Shown: positions 1 through 9,444, counted from the stretch's first letter. The stretch is 64,000 nt of DNA from Streptomyces daqingensis (GCF_014645895.1 NZ_BMMP01000003.1:289949-353948), one strand, 5' to 3'. Made by a program: numbers and translations. The notes: a model not told the origin generated them from the sequence alone.

Positions 1-403
1 CATGATCCAGTCCGTCGTGGAGCAGATGTACGCGGAGTCGGAGGAGAACCGCTTCCTGGAGGTCACGTACGCCAACGGAGACAAGGAAGTCCTCTACTTC
101 AAGGACTTCAACTCCGGCGCCATGATCGAGAACATCGTCGGCCGTGCGAAGAAGATGGCGATCAAGGCCTATCTCGACCAGAACCAGAAGGGTCTGCGCG
201 TCGCCCATCTGCTCGCCGCCTGCGTCGACGAGTTCAAGGAGAACGAGGACCTTCCCAACACCACCAACCCCGACGACTGGGCCCGCATCTCCGGCAAGAA
301 GGGCGAGCGGATCGTCTACATCCGTACGCTCGTCACCGGAAAGCAGGGCGCGGACACGGGCCGATCCATCGACACCGTGGCCAATACCGGTCAGTACTTG
401 TAA
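1..403 (+). CDS. arc: Proteasomal AAA+ ATPase ARC/Mpa, C-terminal part (5' end outside window)
   Basis: This is the last ~133 residues of the hexameric ATPase that recognises pupylated proteins, unfolds them and feeds them into the 20S proteasome. The visible part is the C-terminal half of the AAA+ module (helical lid with the run [15 protein letters not shown]) and the tail. It ends in GQYL, the penultimate-tyrosine (HbYX-like) motif with which Mpa docks on the PrcA ring. The reading frame is open to the left edge, so the gene is truncated only by the window. It lies directly upstream of dop-pup-prcBA, the usual actinobacterial order. A terminator-like hairpin follows the stop codon, suggesting that dop has its own promoter. 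Confidence 0.95.
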   Translation, partial: MIQSVVEQMYAESEENRFLEVTYANGDKEVLYFKDFNSGAMIENIVGRAKKMAIKAYLDQNQKGLRVAHLLAACVDEFKENEDLPNTTNPDDWARISGKKGERIVYIRTLVTGKQGADTGRSIDTVANTGQYL

Positions 404-411
404 GCAGACAG

Positions 412-489
412 CGATCCGGCTGCGGACGCCCCGGGTGGACCCCCGCCGAGAGCAGGGGGGGGCGGGGGCGGCCGTGGCCGGATCGTTTT
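412..489 (+). terminator. Intrinsic terminator after arc
   Basis: The arms at 412-420 (CGATCCGGC) and 477-485 (GCCGGATCG) are perfectly complementary, and TTTT follows at 486-489. Inside, 440-447 (CCCCCGCC) pairs with 461-468 (GGCGGGGG). This is a two-level hairpin with a U-tract beginning 8 bases after the arc stop. Confidence 0.7.
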
Positions 490-662
490 GAGCAGACTGA
501 GGAAGTCCGCTGAGTGATGTCCCGGCTTCAGTCCGTGCGTTCTAGGCTCGTGCGTAGTGCCGCTGCGTGCGGCGCCCGGGAGTCGAGCGCACGCGGGCAG
601 ATCGCGCAGCGGGACTTGAGCGGAGGCCCATCGGCGGGCCGTCGCCGGGCAAGGAGGGCCGC

Positions 663-2174
663 ATGACCGTACGGCGAGTAATGGGCATCGAGACCGAGTA
701 CGGAATCTCCGTGCCCGGCCATCCCAACGCCAATGCCATGCTCACCTCGTCCCAGATCGTCAACGCCTACGCCGCGGCGATGCACCGGGCGCGCCGCGCC
801 CGCTGGGACTTCGAGGAGGAGAACCCGCTGCGGGACGCGCGGGGATTCGACCTGGCACGGGAGTCGGCCGACGCGAGCCAGCTCACGGACGAGGACATCG
901 GCCTGGCGAACGTGATCCTCACCAACGGTGCGCGCCTCTACGTCGACCACGCCCACCCCGAGTACAGCTCGCCCGAGATCACCAACCCGCTCGACGCCGT
1001 GCTGTGGGACAAGGCGGGGGAGCGGATCATGGCGGAGGCCGCGGAGCGCGCCGCCGAGGTCCCCGGCACGCAGCCGATCCATCTGTACAAGAACAACACC
1101 GACAACAAGGGCGCCTCGTACGGCACGCACGAGAACTACCTGATGAAGCGGGAGACGGCGTTCTCCGACATCGTGCGGCACCTGACGCCCTTCTTCGTCT
1201 CCCGCCAGGTGGTCTGCGGGGCCGGCCGCGTGGGGCTGGGGCAGGACGGCAGCGAGCACGGCTTCCAGCTCAGCCAGCGCGCGGATTACTTCGAGGTGGA
1301 GGTCGGCCTCGAGACGACGCTGAAGCGGCCCATCATCAACACGAGGGACGAGCCGCACGCGGACGCCGAGAAGTACCGCCGCCTGCATGTGATCATCGGG
1401 GACGCCAACCTCTCCGAGATCTCGACCTACCTAAAGCTCGGCACCACGGCGCTGGTGCTCTCCATGATCGAGGACGGCTTCATCGCCGTCGACCTCGCCG
1501 TCGACCAGCCCGTACGCACGCTGCACCAGGTCTCGCACGACCCGACCCTGCGCAAGCTGATCACGCTCCGCAGCGGCCGTACGCTCACGGGCGTCCAGCT
1601 CCAGATGGAGTACTGCGAGCTCGCGCGCAAGTACGTCGAGGAGCGTTGGGGCGCCGACGCCGACGAGCAGACGAAGGACGTGCTGACCCGCTGGGAGGAC
1701 GTGCTCTCCAGGCTGGAGACGGACCCGATGAGTCTCTCGGGCGAGCTGGACTGGGTCGCCAAGCGGGAGCTCATGGAGGGCTACAGGCGCCGCGACGGCC
1801 TGGGCTGGGACGCGGCCCGGCTGCACCTCGTGGACCTGCAGTACGCGGACGTGCGCCTGGACAAGGGCCTGTACAACCGCCTCGCGAACCGCGGCAGCAT
1901 CCAGCGGCTCCTGGATGAGGACGACATCCTGCGGGCGGTGGGGAAGCCCCCGGAGGACACCAGGGCCTACTTCCGCGGCCGCTGCCTGGAGCAGTACGCG
2001 GACGACGTGGCCGCCGCCTCCTGGGACTCCGTGATCTTCGACCTGCCCGGCCGTGACTCTCTGCAGCGGGTGCCCACACTCGAGCCGCTGCGGGGTACCC
2101 GGGACCACGTCAAGGAGCTTCTGGACCGCTGCGGCTCGGCGGAGGAGCTGGTGAGAGTGCTTTCCGGCCGCTGA
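663..2174 (+). CDS. dop: Depupylase / Pup deamidase Dop
   Basis: Dop is a glutamine-synthetase-fold enzyme that removes Pup from substrates and, where Pup ends in Gln, deamidates it to Glu. The 503-residue product matches the family length. Signatures are the N-terminal [10 protein letters not shown] (Mg-ATP site glutamates), [27 protein letters not shown] and [17 protein letters not shown]. All are shared with pafA further downstream, and the D-x-A-H-P-E-Y version is the Dop form. The start was chosen at 663 because an AAGGAGGG ribosome site lies at 649-656 and the protein begins at the conserved [10 protein letters not shown]. It leads the dop-pup-prcB-prcA operon. Confidence 0.97.
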   Translation: MTVRRVMGIETEYGISVPGHPNANAMLTSSQIVNAYAAAMHRARRARWDFEEENPLRDARGFDLARESADASQLTDEDIGLANVILTNGARLYVDHAHPEYSSPEITNPLDAVLWDKAGERIMAEAAERAAEVPGTQPIHLYKNNTDNKGASYGTHENYLMKRETAFSDIVRHLTPFFVSRQVVCGAGRVGLGQDGSEHGFQLSQRADYFEVEVGLETTLKRPIINTRDEPHADAEKYRRLHVIIGDANLSEISTYLKLGTTALVLSMIEDGFIAVDLAVDQPVRTLHQVSHDPTLRKLITLRSGRTLTGVQLQMEYCELARKYVEERWGADADEQTKDVLTRWEDVLSRLETDPMSLSGELDWVAKRELMEGYRRRDGLGWDAARLHLVDLQYADVRLDKGLYNRLANRGSIQRLLDEDDILRAVGKPPEDTRAYFRGRCLEQYADDVAAASWDSVIFDLPGRDSLQRVPTLEPLRGTRDHVKELLDRCGSAEELVRVLSGR

Positions 2175-2275
2175 AAAGGGCTATTCCGCGCCGGATACGG
2201 GAATCACCGGGGTGGTCCTCCGACGTTGGGAGAAGTGAAGGGCCGATGTCAGTCCCTGCTTGTAGGGTCTGATCT

Positions 2276-2292
2276 TGTACGTCACGCGTACA
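2276..2292. promoter_or_regulatory. Inverted repeat upstream of pup
   Basis: TGTACG and CGTACA flank a 5-base spacer, forming a 17-base perfect inverted repeat 24 bases before the pup start. It could be an operator or a small RNA hairpin in the dop-pup junction. No regulator is known to me for this motif, and half-sites this short can arise by chance. Confidence 0.3.
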
Positions 2293-2315
2293 CCGAACCG
2301 AGCGGGGTGAGGGAT

Positions 2316-2534
2316 ATGGCGACCAAGGACACCGGCGGCGGGCAGCAGAAGGCCTCCCGTCAGACCGAGGAGACCGAGGAGCAGGCCGAGGAGACCCAGG
2401 TTTCTGAGGATCTCAAGGAGCGCCAGGAGGCACTCTCCGAGGACGTCGACTCCGTTCTGGACGAGATCGACGACGTCCTCGAGGAGAACGCCGAGGACTT
2501 CGTGCGGTCCTTCGTTCAGAAGGGCGGAGAGTAA
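2316..2534 (+). CDS. pup: Prokaryotic ubiquitin-like protein Pup
   Basis: Pup is the 72-residue disordered protein modifier that PafA attaches to lysines of proteins destined for the proteasome. The sequence is Glu/Gln/Asp-rich, with the conserved helical core (DLKERQEALSEDVDSVLDEI) and C-terminal FVRSFVQKGGE. The last residue is encoded directly as Glu (GAG), so it should be ligation-ready without deamidation; many family members end in GGQ. The start was chosen at MATKDTGGG, with GGTGAGGG just upstream. It lies between dop and prcB, with a strong hairpin after its stop. Confidence 0.97.
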   Translation: MATKDTGGGQQKASRQTEETEEQAEETQVSEDLKERQEALSEDVDSVLDEIDDVLEENAEDFVRSFVQKGGE

Positions 2535-2547
2535 GGCGCGTGAGTCA

Positions 2548-2584
2548 CCGTCCTGCGTCCCCGAAGCCCGGGGGCGCAGGACGG
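2548..2584 (+). terminator. Strong hairpin in the pup-prcB junction (partial terminator or processing site)
   Basis: Fifteen bases at 2548-2562 pair with 2570-2584 (one G-U) around a 7-base loop. There is no U-tract afterwards, so it may act as a partial terminator, an RNA stabiliser or a processing site that lets pup mRNA exceed prcBA mRNA. The structure is read directly from the sequence; the role is inferred. Confidence 0.6.
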
Positions 2585-2666
2585 ATGACATTCGAGCCTC
2601 CGGGTATGGTCCGATCAGCATTCCAAGATCCGTCTGATTCGACTTCCGACTCGTGGAAGGAAACGT

Positions 2667-3512
2667 GTGGAAGCCAACACTCGTGACACGGGGCGTCTGC
2701 CGGCAGCCTTCCTGACGCCCGGCTCGTCCTCGTTCATGGATTTCCTGTCCGATCACGCCCCGGACGTGCTGCCCGGCAACAGGCCGCTGCCGGCTGTCGA
2801 GGGTGCCGTACAGGCTCCGCACGGCACCACCATCGTCGCGGCGACGTATGCCGGCGGTGTGGTGCTCGCGGGCGACCGGCGCGCGACGATGGGCAACGTC
2901 ATCGCGCAGCGGGACATCGAGAAGGTCTTTCCGGCCGACGAGTTCTCCGCGGTCGGTATCGCCGGTACGGCCGGCCTCGCGGTGGAGATGGTCAAGCTCT
3001 TCCAGCTGGAGCTGGAGCACTTCGAGAAGGTCGAGGGGTCCGCGCTCTCCCTGGAGGGCAAGGCCAACAGGCTCTCCACGATGATCCGCAGCAACCTGGG
3101 CATGGCGTTGCAGGGCCTCGCGGTGGTCCCGGTCTTCGCCGGGTACGACGTGGACCGGGAGAAGGGCCGCATCTTCTCCTACGACGTGACGGGCGGCCGT
3201 TCCGAGGAGGTCGGCTTCACCGCCGTCGGTTCGGGCTCCGTCTTCGCGCGCGGCTCCCTGAAGAAGCTGCACCGCGACGACCTGACGGAAGAGCAGGTCG
3301 CCACCGTCGCTCTGCAGGCGCTGTACGACGCGGCGGACGACGACTCGGCCACCGGCGGTCCCGACATGGCCCGGCGGATCTACCCGACCCTCACCGTCAT
3401 CTCCGACGAAGGCTGCCGCAAGCTCCCCGAGGACGAGGTCTCCGGGCTCGTCCGCGCGATGCACGAGGGCAGGCTCGAGCAGCCCAACGGGCCGAAGGCC
3501 CCGCTCTCCTAA
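2667..3512 (+). CDS. prcB: 20S proteasome beta subunit PrcB (with propeptide)
   Basis: This is the catalytic subunit of the actinobacterial 20S proteasome. The 281-residue precursor carries a 53-residue propeptide. Autocleavage at [13 protein letters not shown] would expose Thr54 as the N-terminal nucleophile. Other family hallmarks are [10 protein letters not shown] (the Asp and Arg/Lys active-site neighbours), [21 protein letters not shown] and [13 protein letters not shown]. The GTG start at 2667 has GGAAGG six bases upstream. It is followed after 53 bases by prcA, and a hairpin spans its stop codon. Confidence 0.97.
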   Translation: MEANTRDTGRLPAAFLTPGSSSFMDFLSDHAPDVLPGNRPLPAVEGAVQAPHGTTIVAATYAGGVVLAGDRRATMGNVIAQRDIEKVFPADEFSAVGIAGTAGLAVEMVKLFQLELEHFEKVEGSALSLEGKANRLSTMIRSNLGMALQGLAVVPVFAGYDVDREKGRIFSYDVTGGRSEEVGFTAVGSGSVFARGSLKKLHRDDLTEEQVATVALQALYDAADDDSATGGPDMARRIYPTLTVISDEGCRKLPEDEVSGLVRAMHEGRLEQPNGPKAPLS

Positions 3513-3530
3513 TGGCCACGGGGCCTTCGG
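3492..3530 (+). terminator. Hairpin spanning the prcB stop codon
   Basis: CCGAAGGCCCC (3492-3502) pairs perfectly with GGGGCCTTCGG (3520-3530) around a 17-base loop that contains the prcB stop. It lies in the prcB-prcA junction and could attenuate read-through or slow RNA decay. Confidence 0.5.
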
Positions 3531-3565
3531 TGCCCTCTTACAGGACAGGAAGGGACGGATAGCCG

Positions 3566-4342
3566 GTGTCGACGCCGTTCTACGTCTCACCCCAGCAGGC
3601 CATGGCGGACCGCGCCGAGTACGCCCGCAAGGGCATCGCGCGGGGACGCAGCGTGGTCGTGCTGCAATACGCCGACGGCATCGTGTTCGTCGCCGAGAAC
3701 CCCTCGAGGTCGCTGCACAAGATCAGCGAGATCTACGACCGCATCGCCTTCGCCGCGGTCGGCAAGTACAACGAGTTCGAGAATCTGCGTATCGGCGGTG
3801 TGCGGTACGCGGACCTGCGGGGCTTCACCTACGACCGTGCAGATGTGACGGCGCGGGGCCTCGCGAACGTCTACGCCCAGACCCTCGGCACGATCTTCTC
3901 GAGCGCCGCGGAGAAGCCGTACGAGGTGGAGCTGATCGTCGCGGAGGTCGGTCCAGCCCCCGAGGACGACCAGATCTACCGGCTGCCGCACGACGGTTCG
4001 ATCGTGGACGAGCACGGTTCGCTGGCCGTCGGAGGCAACTCGGACCAGATCAACAGCTTCCTGGAGCAGCGCCACCGCGACGACATGACGCTGGCCGAGG
4101 CCGTGAAGCTCGGCAAGGAGTCCCTCGCACGGGACAACAACGGCGGTGAACGAGAGCTGACCGCCGACCAGTTGGAGGTCGCGCTGCTGGACCGCAGCCG
4201 CGTGCAGCAGCGGAAGTTCAAGCGGGTGCTCGGCCCGCAGCTGCGGCGGCTGCTCGGCGAGGACTCCTCGTCCGGCGGTTCCTCCGCGACGTCGGGGAGC
4301 GGCGAGTCGGACAGCTCGTCGGAGGGCGACGCGGAGGAGTAG
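3566..4342 (+). CDS. prcA: 20S proteasome alpha subunit PrcA
   Basis: PrcA forms the outer rings of the 20S proteasome, gates substrate entry and receives the C-terminal motif of ARC. The 258-residue protein starts at a GTG preceded by AGGAAGGGACGG. Its N-terminus [20 protein letters not shown] is the gating region typical of actinobacterial alpha subunits, followed by [15 protein letters not shown] and the alpha-ring fold. The C-terminus after ~LLGEDSS is a Ser/Gly/Glu-rich tail, presumably disordered. It lacks the catalytic threonine, as expected. It ends the dop-pup-prcBA unit and is followed by a strong bidirectional terminator against the convergent lacI gene. Confidence 0.97.
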   Translation: MSTPFYVSPQQAMADRAEYARKGIARGRSVVVLQYADGIVFVAENPSRSLHKISEIYDRIAFAAVGKYNEFENLRIGGVRYADLRGFTYDRADVTARGLANVYAQTLGTIFSSAAEKPYEVELIVAEVGPAPEDDQIYRLPHDGSIVDEHGSLAVGGNSDQINSFLEQRHRDDMTLAEAVKLGKESLARDNNGGERELTADQLEVALLDRSRVQQRKFKRVLGPQLRRLLGEDSSSGGSSATSGSGESDSSSEGDAEE

Positions 4343-4391
4343 CGACAGCGAGAGTGCGCCCCCTGTGCCCGGCGCATCGGGATCCGTATCT

Positions 4392-4433
4392 GCGCGGTGC
4401 CCCGGCGGGTTGCGACCTGCCGGTGCACCGCGC
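4392..4433. terminator. Bidirectional terminator between prcA and the LacI-type gene
   Basis: A 19-base arm (4392-4410) pairs with 4415-4433 around a TGCG tetraloop, with one mismatch and one G-T wobble. It sits between two convergent genes and so probably serves both. Confidence 0.75.
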
Positions 4434-4486
4434 GTTGCGTGAGGCCCGGTCGCAGGGTGTCCTCGCGGCCCGGCGACTCCTGACGG

Positions 4487-5590
4487 TCAGGGGCGCTCTT
4501 CGCGCGGAGGGCGGGCCGTAGAGCCCCTGCGGATGAGTTCGACGGGGAGCACGGGCGTGCTGGCCGTACGCCCGTCGAGGACGGCCAGCAGAGCGCGCAT
4601 GCCTTCCGCGCCGACTTCCTCCGCGGGCAGCCGAACAGTCGTCAGCTCCGGTTCCAGCGCGGTGGCGAGACTCAGATCGTCGATGCCGGTGACGGACAGG
4701 TCTTCCGGCACCCGCAGTCCGAGCCGTCGCGCCGCCTTGCACGCACCGGCCGCCAGCAGGTCGTCGTCGCAGACCAGCGCCGTGGGCCGGGGGGCGGCCT
4801 CGAGGATGCGCGTGGCGGCGTGCAGGGCGTCCTCCACGCTCAGGGGCGAGCGTTCCGTACGGACGACCGTTCCCGACGTTCCGGCGAGCGCCTCGTGGAG
4901 CGCACGCGCCCGTACGCCGAACGTCCAGGTGTCGATCTCTGCCGCCAGGTGCGCGATGCGACGGTGGCCGAGCTCCAGCAGGTGGGCGGCGGCCTGCCGC
5001 ATGCCGTCGGCGATGTCGAGGTTGACGGTGGCGGGGGAGTGGCCGGCGCCGGGGTCGCTGTCGAGCATGACCAGGGGCAGCTGACCGCCGTCGCGCAGGG
5101 CGGCGAGGGCCTCGGGGGCCATCGAGGAGGCGATCACGCCGTCGAGGGCGGCGCGGGCGGACCCGAAGGGGTCGACGGCGGGGCCTGTCCCCTCCGGGGA
5201 GGGGTAGAGCACCACACCGAAGTCGTGCTCTGCGGCGACGCGTGACGCGCCGGTGTGCACGCGGGCGAAGTAGTCGTGGGTCAGGGCGGGGACGACGAGC
5301 AGCGCGGTGCGGGTGCGCCCCAGCCGGAGGCTGCGTGCCGCGAGGTTGGGCCGGTACCCGAGGGCCTGTGCGGCGGACCGTACGGTTTCGGCCGTACGCG
5401 GGGAGACCCTCCCCTGCCACTTGCCGCCCATGACGAGGGAGACGGTGGCCTGCGAGACCTCGGCGTGGCGGGCCACGTCACGGCTGGTGGGGCGGGCGCC
5501 GGAAGGGGTGCCGCCGCGTGAGGGGGAACCGTCCGCGGACGGCTCAGGACGGGAAGGGGGAGCGGTGCCGGGCCGCCTGCTGCTGGCCAT
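4487..5590 (-). CDS. LacI-family transcriptional regulator
   Basis: This is a 367-residue repressor-type protein. After a 32-residue Pro/Ser-rich N-terminal extension, a LacI helix-turn-helix is visible (ARPTSRDVARHAEVSQATVS, ~33-52), followed by the hinge region NLAARSLRLGRT. The periplasmic-binding-protein-like sensor domain runs from ~95 to the C-terminus (VCDDDLLAAGACKAARRLGL, VPEDLSVTGIDDL). The ligand is unknown but is usually a sugar or nucleoside for this family. It is divergent from the MFS transporter gene at 5715, and an inverted repeat in the shared intergenic region is a plausible operator. It therefore probably controls that transporter and possibly pafA behind it. Confidence 0.9.
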   Translation of the reverse strand: MASSRRPGTAPPSRPEPSADGSPSRGGTPSGARPTSRDVARHAEVSQATVSLVMGGKWQGRVSPRTAETVRSAAQALGYRPNLAARSLRLGRTRTALLVVPALTHDYFARVHTGASRVAAEHDFGVVLYPSPEGTGPAVDPFGSARAALDGVIASSMAPEALAALRDGGQLPLVMLDSDPGAGHSPATVNLDIADGMRQAAAHLLELGHRRIAHLAAEIDTWTFGVRARALHEALAGTSGTVVRTERSPLSVEDALHAATRILEAAPRPTALVCDDDLLAAGACKAARRLGLRVPEDLSVTGIDDLSLATALEPELTTVRLPAEEVGAEGMRALLAVLDGRTASTPVLPVELIRRGSTARPPREERP

Positions 5591-5650
5591 CCGTGCGCTC
5601 CTTCCCGCTGTCGGCGATGTGCCCGAGGTGGACCGCGGGTCAGCGACATG

Positions 5651-5679
5651 GTACGTATGACGCGGCTAGTTATACGTAC
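5651..5679. promoter_or_regulatory. Candidate operator in the lacI/MFS divergent region
   Basis: GTACGTAT (5651-5658) and ATACGTAC (5672-5679) are perfect inverted half-sites with centres 21 bases apart, about two helical turns. TATACG at 5671-5676 could double as a -10 box for the transporter gene starting at 5715. The spacing is wider than a classical contiguous LacI palindrome, so the owner is uncertain. Confidence 0.5.
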
Positions 5680-5714
5680 AACGTTCCCGAGTGACGCGGA
5701 GAGAGGGGCCACGG

Positions 5715-7022
5715 ATGGCGACGGGCTATGCCGAACTGCTCAGAGCCCGGCACGCGGTGCGGCTGCTCACCGGCACTCTGGTCGGTCGGCTGCCCAACGC
5801 CACGGCCGCGCTGATCATCGTCCTCTTCACGCGCGCGGAGGGCGGCAGCTACACGCTCGCCGGCGTCCTCTCCGCGGTCTACGGGCTGGCGACGGCAGTC
5901 GGACAGCCGCTGCTGGGCCGCCTCGTCGACCTCTACGGGCAGCCGCGCGTGATGTTCCCGGCCGCGCTGCTCTCCGCGCTGGGCATGGCGCTGTTCGCCT
6001 GGGCCGGCATCGGCGAGGTGGCGGTGGCCGTCGCGGCTGTGCTCGTCGCCGGGATCGCCACGCCTCCGCTGGAGGGCGGGCTGCGCGCGTTGTGGCCCGG
6101 CGTCCTCAACGGGCCGGAGAAGGTGCACAGGGCGTACGCGCTGGACGCCGTGGCGCAGGAAGTGATGTTCGCGGTGGGGCCGCTGCTCGTCACGCTGCTC
6201 GTCGCGTTCTGGAACGAGGCAGTCGCACTGCTGGTCATCAATGTGTTCGGTCTGGCGGGAGCCGTCTCAGTCCTCGTCTCGCCCCCGTCGCGGGAATGGC
6301 GGTCCGCGCCGCGGGAGGCGCACTGGCTGGGGGCGCTCCGCTCGGCGGGGCTGCTCGTGCTGCTGGGGGCCTTCTTCTTCGTGGGGTTCGCCCTCGGCGG
6401 GATCGCCGTCGCGGCGGTGAGCTACGCGGACGGCCACGGCGAGGCGCTCATCTCCAGCTACCTCCTCTCGGCGCTGGGATTCGGGGCGCTCGTCGGCGGC
6501 GTCGTGTACGGAGCGCGGCACTGGCCGGGGGCTCCCGAGCGGCGCCTGAGGTGGCTGGTTCTCGCTCTTGCGCTGGGCTATGTGCCGCTGGTTCTCGTGC
6601 CCGGCGTGGTCGCGATGACGGCACTGGCGGGCCTCGCGGGGGTCTTCCTCGCCCCAGCGCTCGCGTGCGCGTTCGTCGTCGTGGACCGGCACGCTCCCGC
6701 GGGCACCGTCACCGAAGCCTTCTCCTGGCTCGTCACCACCTTCGGGGTGGGCGCCGCGGCGGGAACCGCCGTGGTGGGCCCGGTGATCGAACGCGGCGGG
6801 CCGGCCGCCGGCTTCGCGGTCGTCGCCGCCGGAGGCGTCGCCGCGCTGCTGGTGCTGCTGCTGACCGGCCGGGCCCTTTCGGTGGACGCCGGGACGTCGC
6901 GCGGCGAACCGCTGACCCGCCTCGCCGCAGGTCCCGGCCGTGCTGAGGAGCCGCTCGCTGCGGTGGAAAATGATCGGAACGGTGCCGCCGAACCCGGTTT
7001 CAGAACAGGCCGTCAGGCGTAA
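5715..7022 (+). CDS. MFS transporter
   Basis: This 435-residue integral membrane protein has about twelve hydrophobic segments and the MFS loop 2-3 signature GRLVDLYGQPR. The substrate cannot be told from the sequence; the profile resembles drug/small-molecule exporters. The start was set at MATGYAELL (5715); an upstream in-frame ATG at 5691 would add only MTRREGPR. It is divergent from the LacI-type gene and ends 9 bases before pafA, so transporter and Pup ligase may share a transcript. The C-terminal ~40 residues are polar and probably cytoplasmic. Confidence 0.88.
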   Translation: MATGYAELLRARHAVRLLTGTLVGRLPNATAALIIVLFTRAEGGSYTLAGVLSAVYGLATAVGQPLLGRLVDLYGQPRVMFPAALLSALGMALFAWAGIGEVAVAVAAVLVAGIATPPLEGGLRALWPGVLNGPEKVHRAYALDAVAQEVMFAVGPLLVTLLVAFWNEAVALLVINVFGLAGAVSVLVSPPSREWRSAPREAHWLGALRSAGLLVLLGAFFFVGFALGGIAVAAVSYADGHGEALISSYLLSALGFGALVGGVVYGARHWPGAPERRLRWLVLALALGYVPLVLVPGVVAMTALAGLAGVFLAPALACAFVVVDRHAPAGTVTEAFSWLVTTFGVGAAAGTAVVGPVIERGGPAAGFAVVAAGGVAALLVLLLTGRALSVDAGTSRGEPLTRLAAGPGRAEEPLAAVENDRNGAAEPGFRTGRQA

Positions 7023-7031
7023 TGTTCAGTC

Positions 7032-8393
7032 ATGGACCGCCGAATCTTCGGGCTTGAGAACGAGTACGGCGTCACGTGTACGTTCCGGGGACAGCGCAGG
7101 CTCTCCCCCGACGAGGTGGCGCGGTACCTCTTCCGCCGGGTCGTGTCATGGGGCCGCAGCAGCAACGTCTTCCTCCGCAACGGCGCACGCCTCTATCTGG
7201 ACGTGGGCTCCCACCCCGAGTACGCGACCCCCGAGTGTGACAACGTGACCGAGCTGGTCACCCACGACAAGGCGGGCGAGCGCATCCTCGAGGGCCTCCT
7301 CGTCGACGCCGAACGCCGCCTGCACGAGGAGGGGATCGCGGGCGACGTCTACCTCTTCAAGAACAACACCGACTCGGCCGGAAACTCCTACGGCTGCCAC
7401 GAGAACTACCTCGTGGCGCGGCACGGGGAGTTCTCCCGTCTCGCGGACGTGCTCATCCCCTTCCTCGTCACGCGCCAACTCGTGTGCGGCGCGGGCAAGG
7501 TACTGCAGACGCCGCGCGGCGCCGTGTACTGCGTCAGCCAGCGGGCCGAGCACATCTGGGAGGGGGTCAGCTCCGCCACGACCCGTTCCCGTCCGATCAT
7601 CAACACCCGGGACGAGCCGCACGCGGACGCCGAGCGCTACCGCCGCCTGCACGTCATCGTCGGCGACTCGAACATGTCGGAGACGACGATGCTGCTGAAG
7701 GTCGGCGCCACCGACCTCGTGCTGCGGATGATCGAGGCCGGCACCGTGATGCGCGACCTGACCCTGGAGAACCCGATCCGGGCCATCCGCGAGGTCAGCC
7801 ACGACATCACCGGGCAGCGCAAGGTGCGCCTGGCCAGCGGCCGCGAGGCCTCCGCGCTGGAGGTGCAGCAGGAGTACTACGAGAAGGCGCTGGACTTCTG
7901 CGAGCGCCGCGGCATCCGCACGGGCCGGGTGGAGCGCGTGCTGGAACTGTGGGGCAGATCACTCGACGCCATCCGCACCGGGGAGCTCGACAAGATCAAC
8001 ACCGAGATCGACTGGGTCATGAAGTACCAGTTGATCGAGCGCTACCGCGCCAAGAACAACATCACCATGTCGCACCCCCGGATCGCGCAGATAGACCTCG
8101 CGTACCACGACATCCACCGCCGTCGCGGCCTGTACTACCTGCTGGAGCGGAACGGTCAGGCGGCCCGCATCTGCAACGACCTCAAGATCTTCGAGGGCAA
8201 GTCGGTGCCTCCGCAGACGACGCGGGCCCGGCTGCGCGGGGACTTCATCAGGCGGGCGCAGGAGCAGCGGCGGGACTTCACCGTCGACTGGGTCCATCTC
8301 AAGCTCAACGACCAGGCACAGCGCACCGTGTTGTGCAAAGACCCCTTCCGGTCGGTCGACGAGCGGGTGGAGAAACTGATCGCCGGTATGTAA
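7032..8393 (+). CDS. pafA: Pup-protein ligase PafA
   Basis: PafA uses ATP to phosphorylate the C-terminal glutamate of Pup and joins it to substrate lysines. The 453-residue length matches the family. Motifs visible are [13 protein letters not shown] (Mg-ATP site), [35 protein letters not shown] and [20 protein letters not shown]. It is a paralogue of Dop at 663-2174 with long near-identical blocks, but with the PafA form S-H-P-E-Y-A-T-P-E. No strong ribosome site precedes the ATG, and the MFS gene ends just 9 bases upstream, so translational coupling is possible. Confidence 0.97.
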   Translation: MDRRIFGLENEYGVTCTFRGQRRLSPDEVARYLFRRVVSWGRSSNVFLRNGARLYLDVGSHPEYATPECDNVTELVTHDKAGERILEGLLVDAERRLHEEGIAGDVYLFKNNTDSAGNSYGCHENYLVARHGEFSRLADVLIPFLVTRQLVCGAGKVLQTPRGAVYCVSQRAEHIWEGVSSATTRSRPIINTRDEPHADAERYRRLHVIVGDSNMSETTMLLKVGATDLVLRMIEAGTVMRDLTLENPIRAIREVSHDITGQRKVRLASGREASALEVQQEYYEKALDFCERRGIRTGRVERVLELWGRSLDAIRTGELDKINTEIDWVMKYQLIERYRAKNNITMSHPRIAQIDLAYHDIHRRRGLYYLLERNGQAARICNDLKIFEGKSVPPQTTRARLRGDFIRRAQEQRRDFTVDWVHLKLNDQAQRTVLCKDPFRSVDERVEKLIAGM

Positions 8394-8481
8394 GTCGCGT
8401 CGAGTGGTGGCAGGGACGGGCGGGAGGGGCCGTAGGGTTGCCCCGACCGTCCGGACATCCCCTAGACCGCGAGTTGGACAC

Positions 8482-9444
8482 ATGCTGCAGACTCCCGGGG
8501 GAACAACCCCCCACCCCAGGAAGCCCTACACGCGCCGTTTCGCGACGGCGCTGGCTGTATCCGTCATGGCCGTGTCCCTCGCGGCATGCGGCAGCGAGGA
8601 CGGCTCCAAGTCCGAGAACGGAGCCGTCCCGAAGGTCACCGGGGCCGCCGACAAGAAGCCCAAGGTCGAGAAGGGCAAGGGCAAGCCGCCGAAGGACCTC
8701 AAGGTCGACGTCCTCAAGGAGGGCAAGGGCCAGAAGGTCGAGAAGGGCGACTCGCTGAACGCGCACTACCTCGGCCAGCTCTGGAACGGCAAGGAGTTCG
8801 ACAGCAGCTGGAAGCGCAACCAGACCGCCACCTTCCAGATCGGCACCAAGAAGGTCATCAAGGGCTGGGACGAGGCCCTGGTGGGCAAGAAGGTCGGCAG
8901 CCGCGTCGAGATCGTGGTCCCGCCGTCGAAGGGCTACGGCAAGCAGGGCCAGCCGCCGACGATCCCGAAGAACGCGACGCTGGTCTTCGTCGTCGATCTG
9001 AAGAAGATCCTGCCGAGCACGATCGACGGCAAGCCCGTCGAGGGTGAGCACAACCCGGACCTGCCCGAGGTCAGCTCGAAGGTCGTGAAGAACGAGGCTC
9101 CCGAGATCAAGATGCCCAAGGGCGTCGACAAGGCCCCGGACGAGATCCTGGACGAGACCGTCGTCGAGGGCGACGGCAAGAAGATCACGAAGAAGAGCAC
9201 CGTCCTCACCAACTTCACCGCGAAGATGTGGAAGGACGGCAAGCAGCTGGACGACACCTGGGCGCAGAGCGGGCCGCAGGAGATCCCCGTCTCCAAGATC
9301 CCCGGCTGGGCCGACGCGCTGGACGGCAAGAAGGCCGGAAGCCGCGTGGTGATCTCCGTGCCCAAGAAGGAGTTCCCGAAGGAGCAGCAGAAGCAGTTCT
9401 CCTCCGGCGTCGTCTTCTCGGTGGACGTGCTCAGCGTGAAGTGA
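8482..9444 (+). CDS. Lipoprotein with two FKBP-type peptidyl-prolyl isomerase domains
   Basis: This is a 320-residue predicted secreted foldase. The N-terminus has an RR-preceded hydrophobic segment ending in the lipobox LAAC (Cys36), so it should be anchored to the outer face of the membrane. A lysine-rich linker is followed by a first FKBP domain (~73-175, with VIKGWDEALVGKKVGSR and GYGKQGQPPTIP). A second, more divergent FKBP-like domain (~225-320, with IPGWADALDGKKAGSR) lacks the usual GYG flap and may be a non-catalytic substrate-binding copy. The ATG at 8482 was chosen because it gives a normal signal peptide. It lies between pafA and a one-domain FKBP gene. Confidence 0.88.
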   Translation: MLQTPGGTTPHPRKPYTRRFATALAVSVMAVSLAACGSEDGSKSENGAVPKVTGAADKKPKVEKGKGKPPKDLKVDVLKEGKGQKVEKGDSLNAHYLGQLWNGKEFDSSWKRNQTATFQIGTKKVIKGWDEALVGKKVGSRVEIVVPPSKGYGKQGQPPTIPKNATLVFVVDLKKILPSTIDGKPVEGEHNPDLPEVSSKVVKNEAPEIKMPKGVDKAPDEILDETVVEGDGKKITKKSTVLTNFTAKMWKDGKQLDDTWAQSGPQEIPVSKIPGWADALDGKKAGSRVVISVPKKEFPKEQQKQFSSGVVFSVDVLSVK

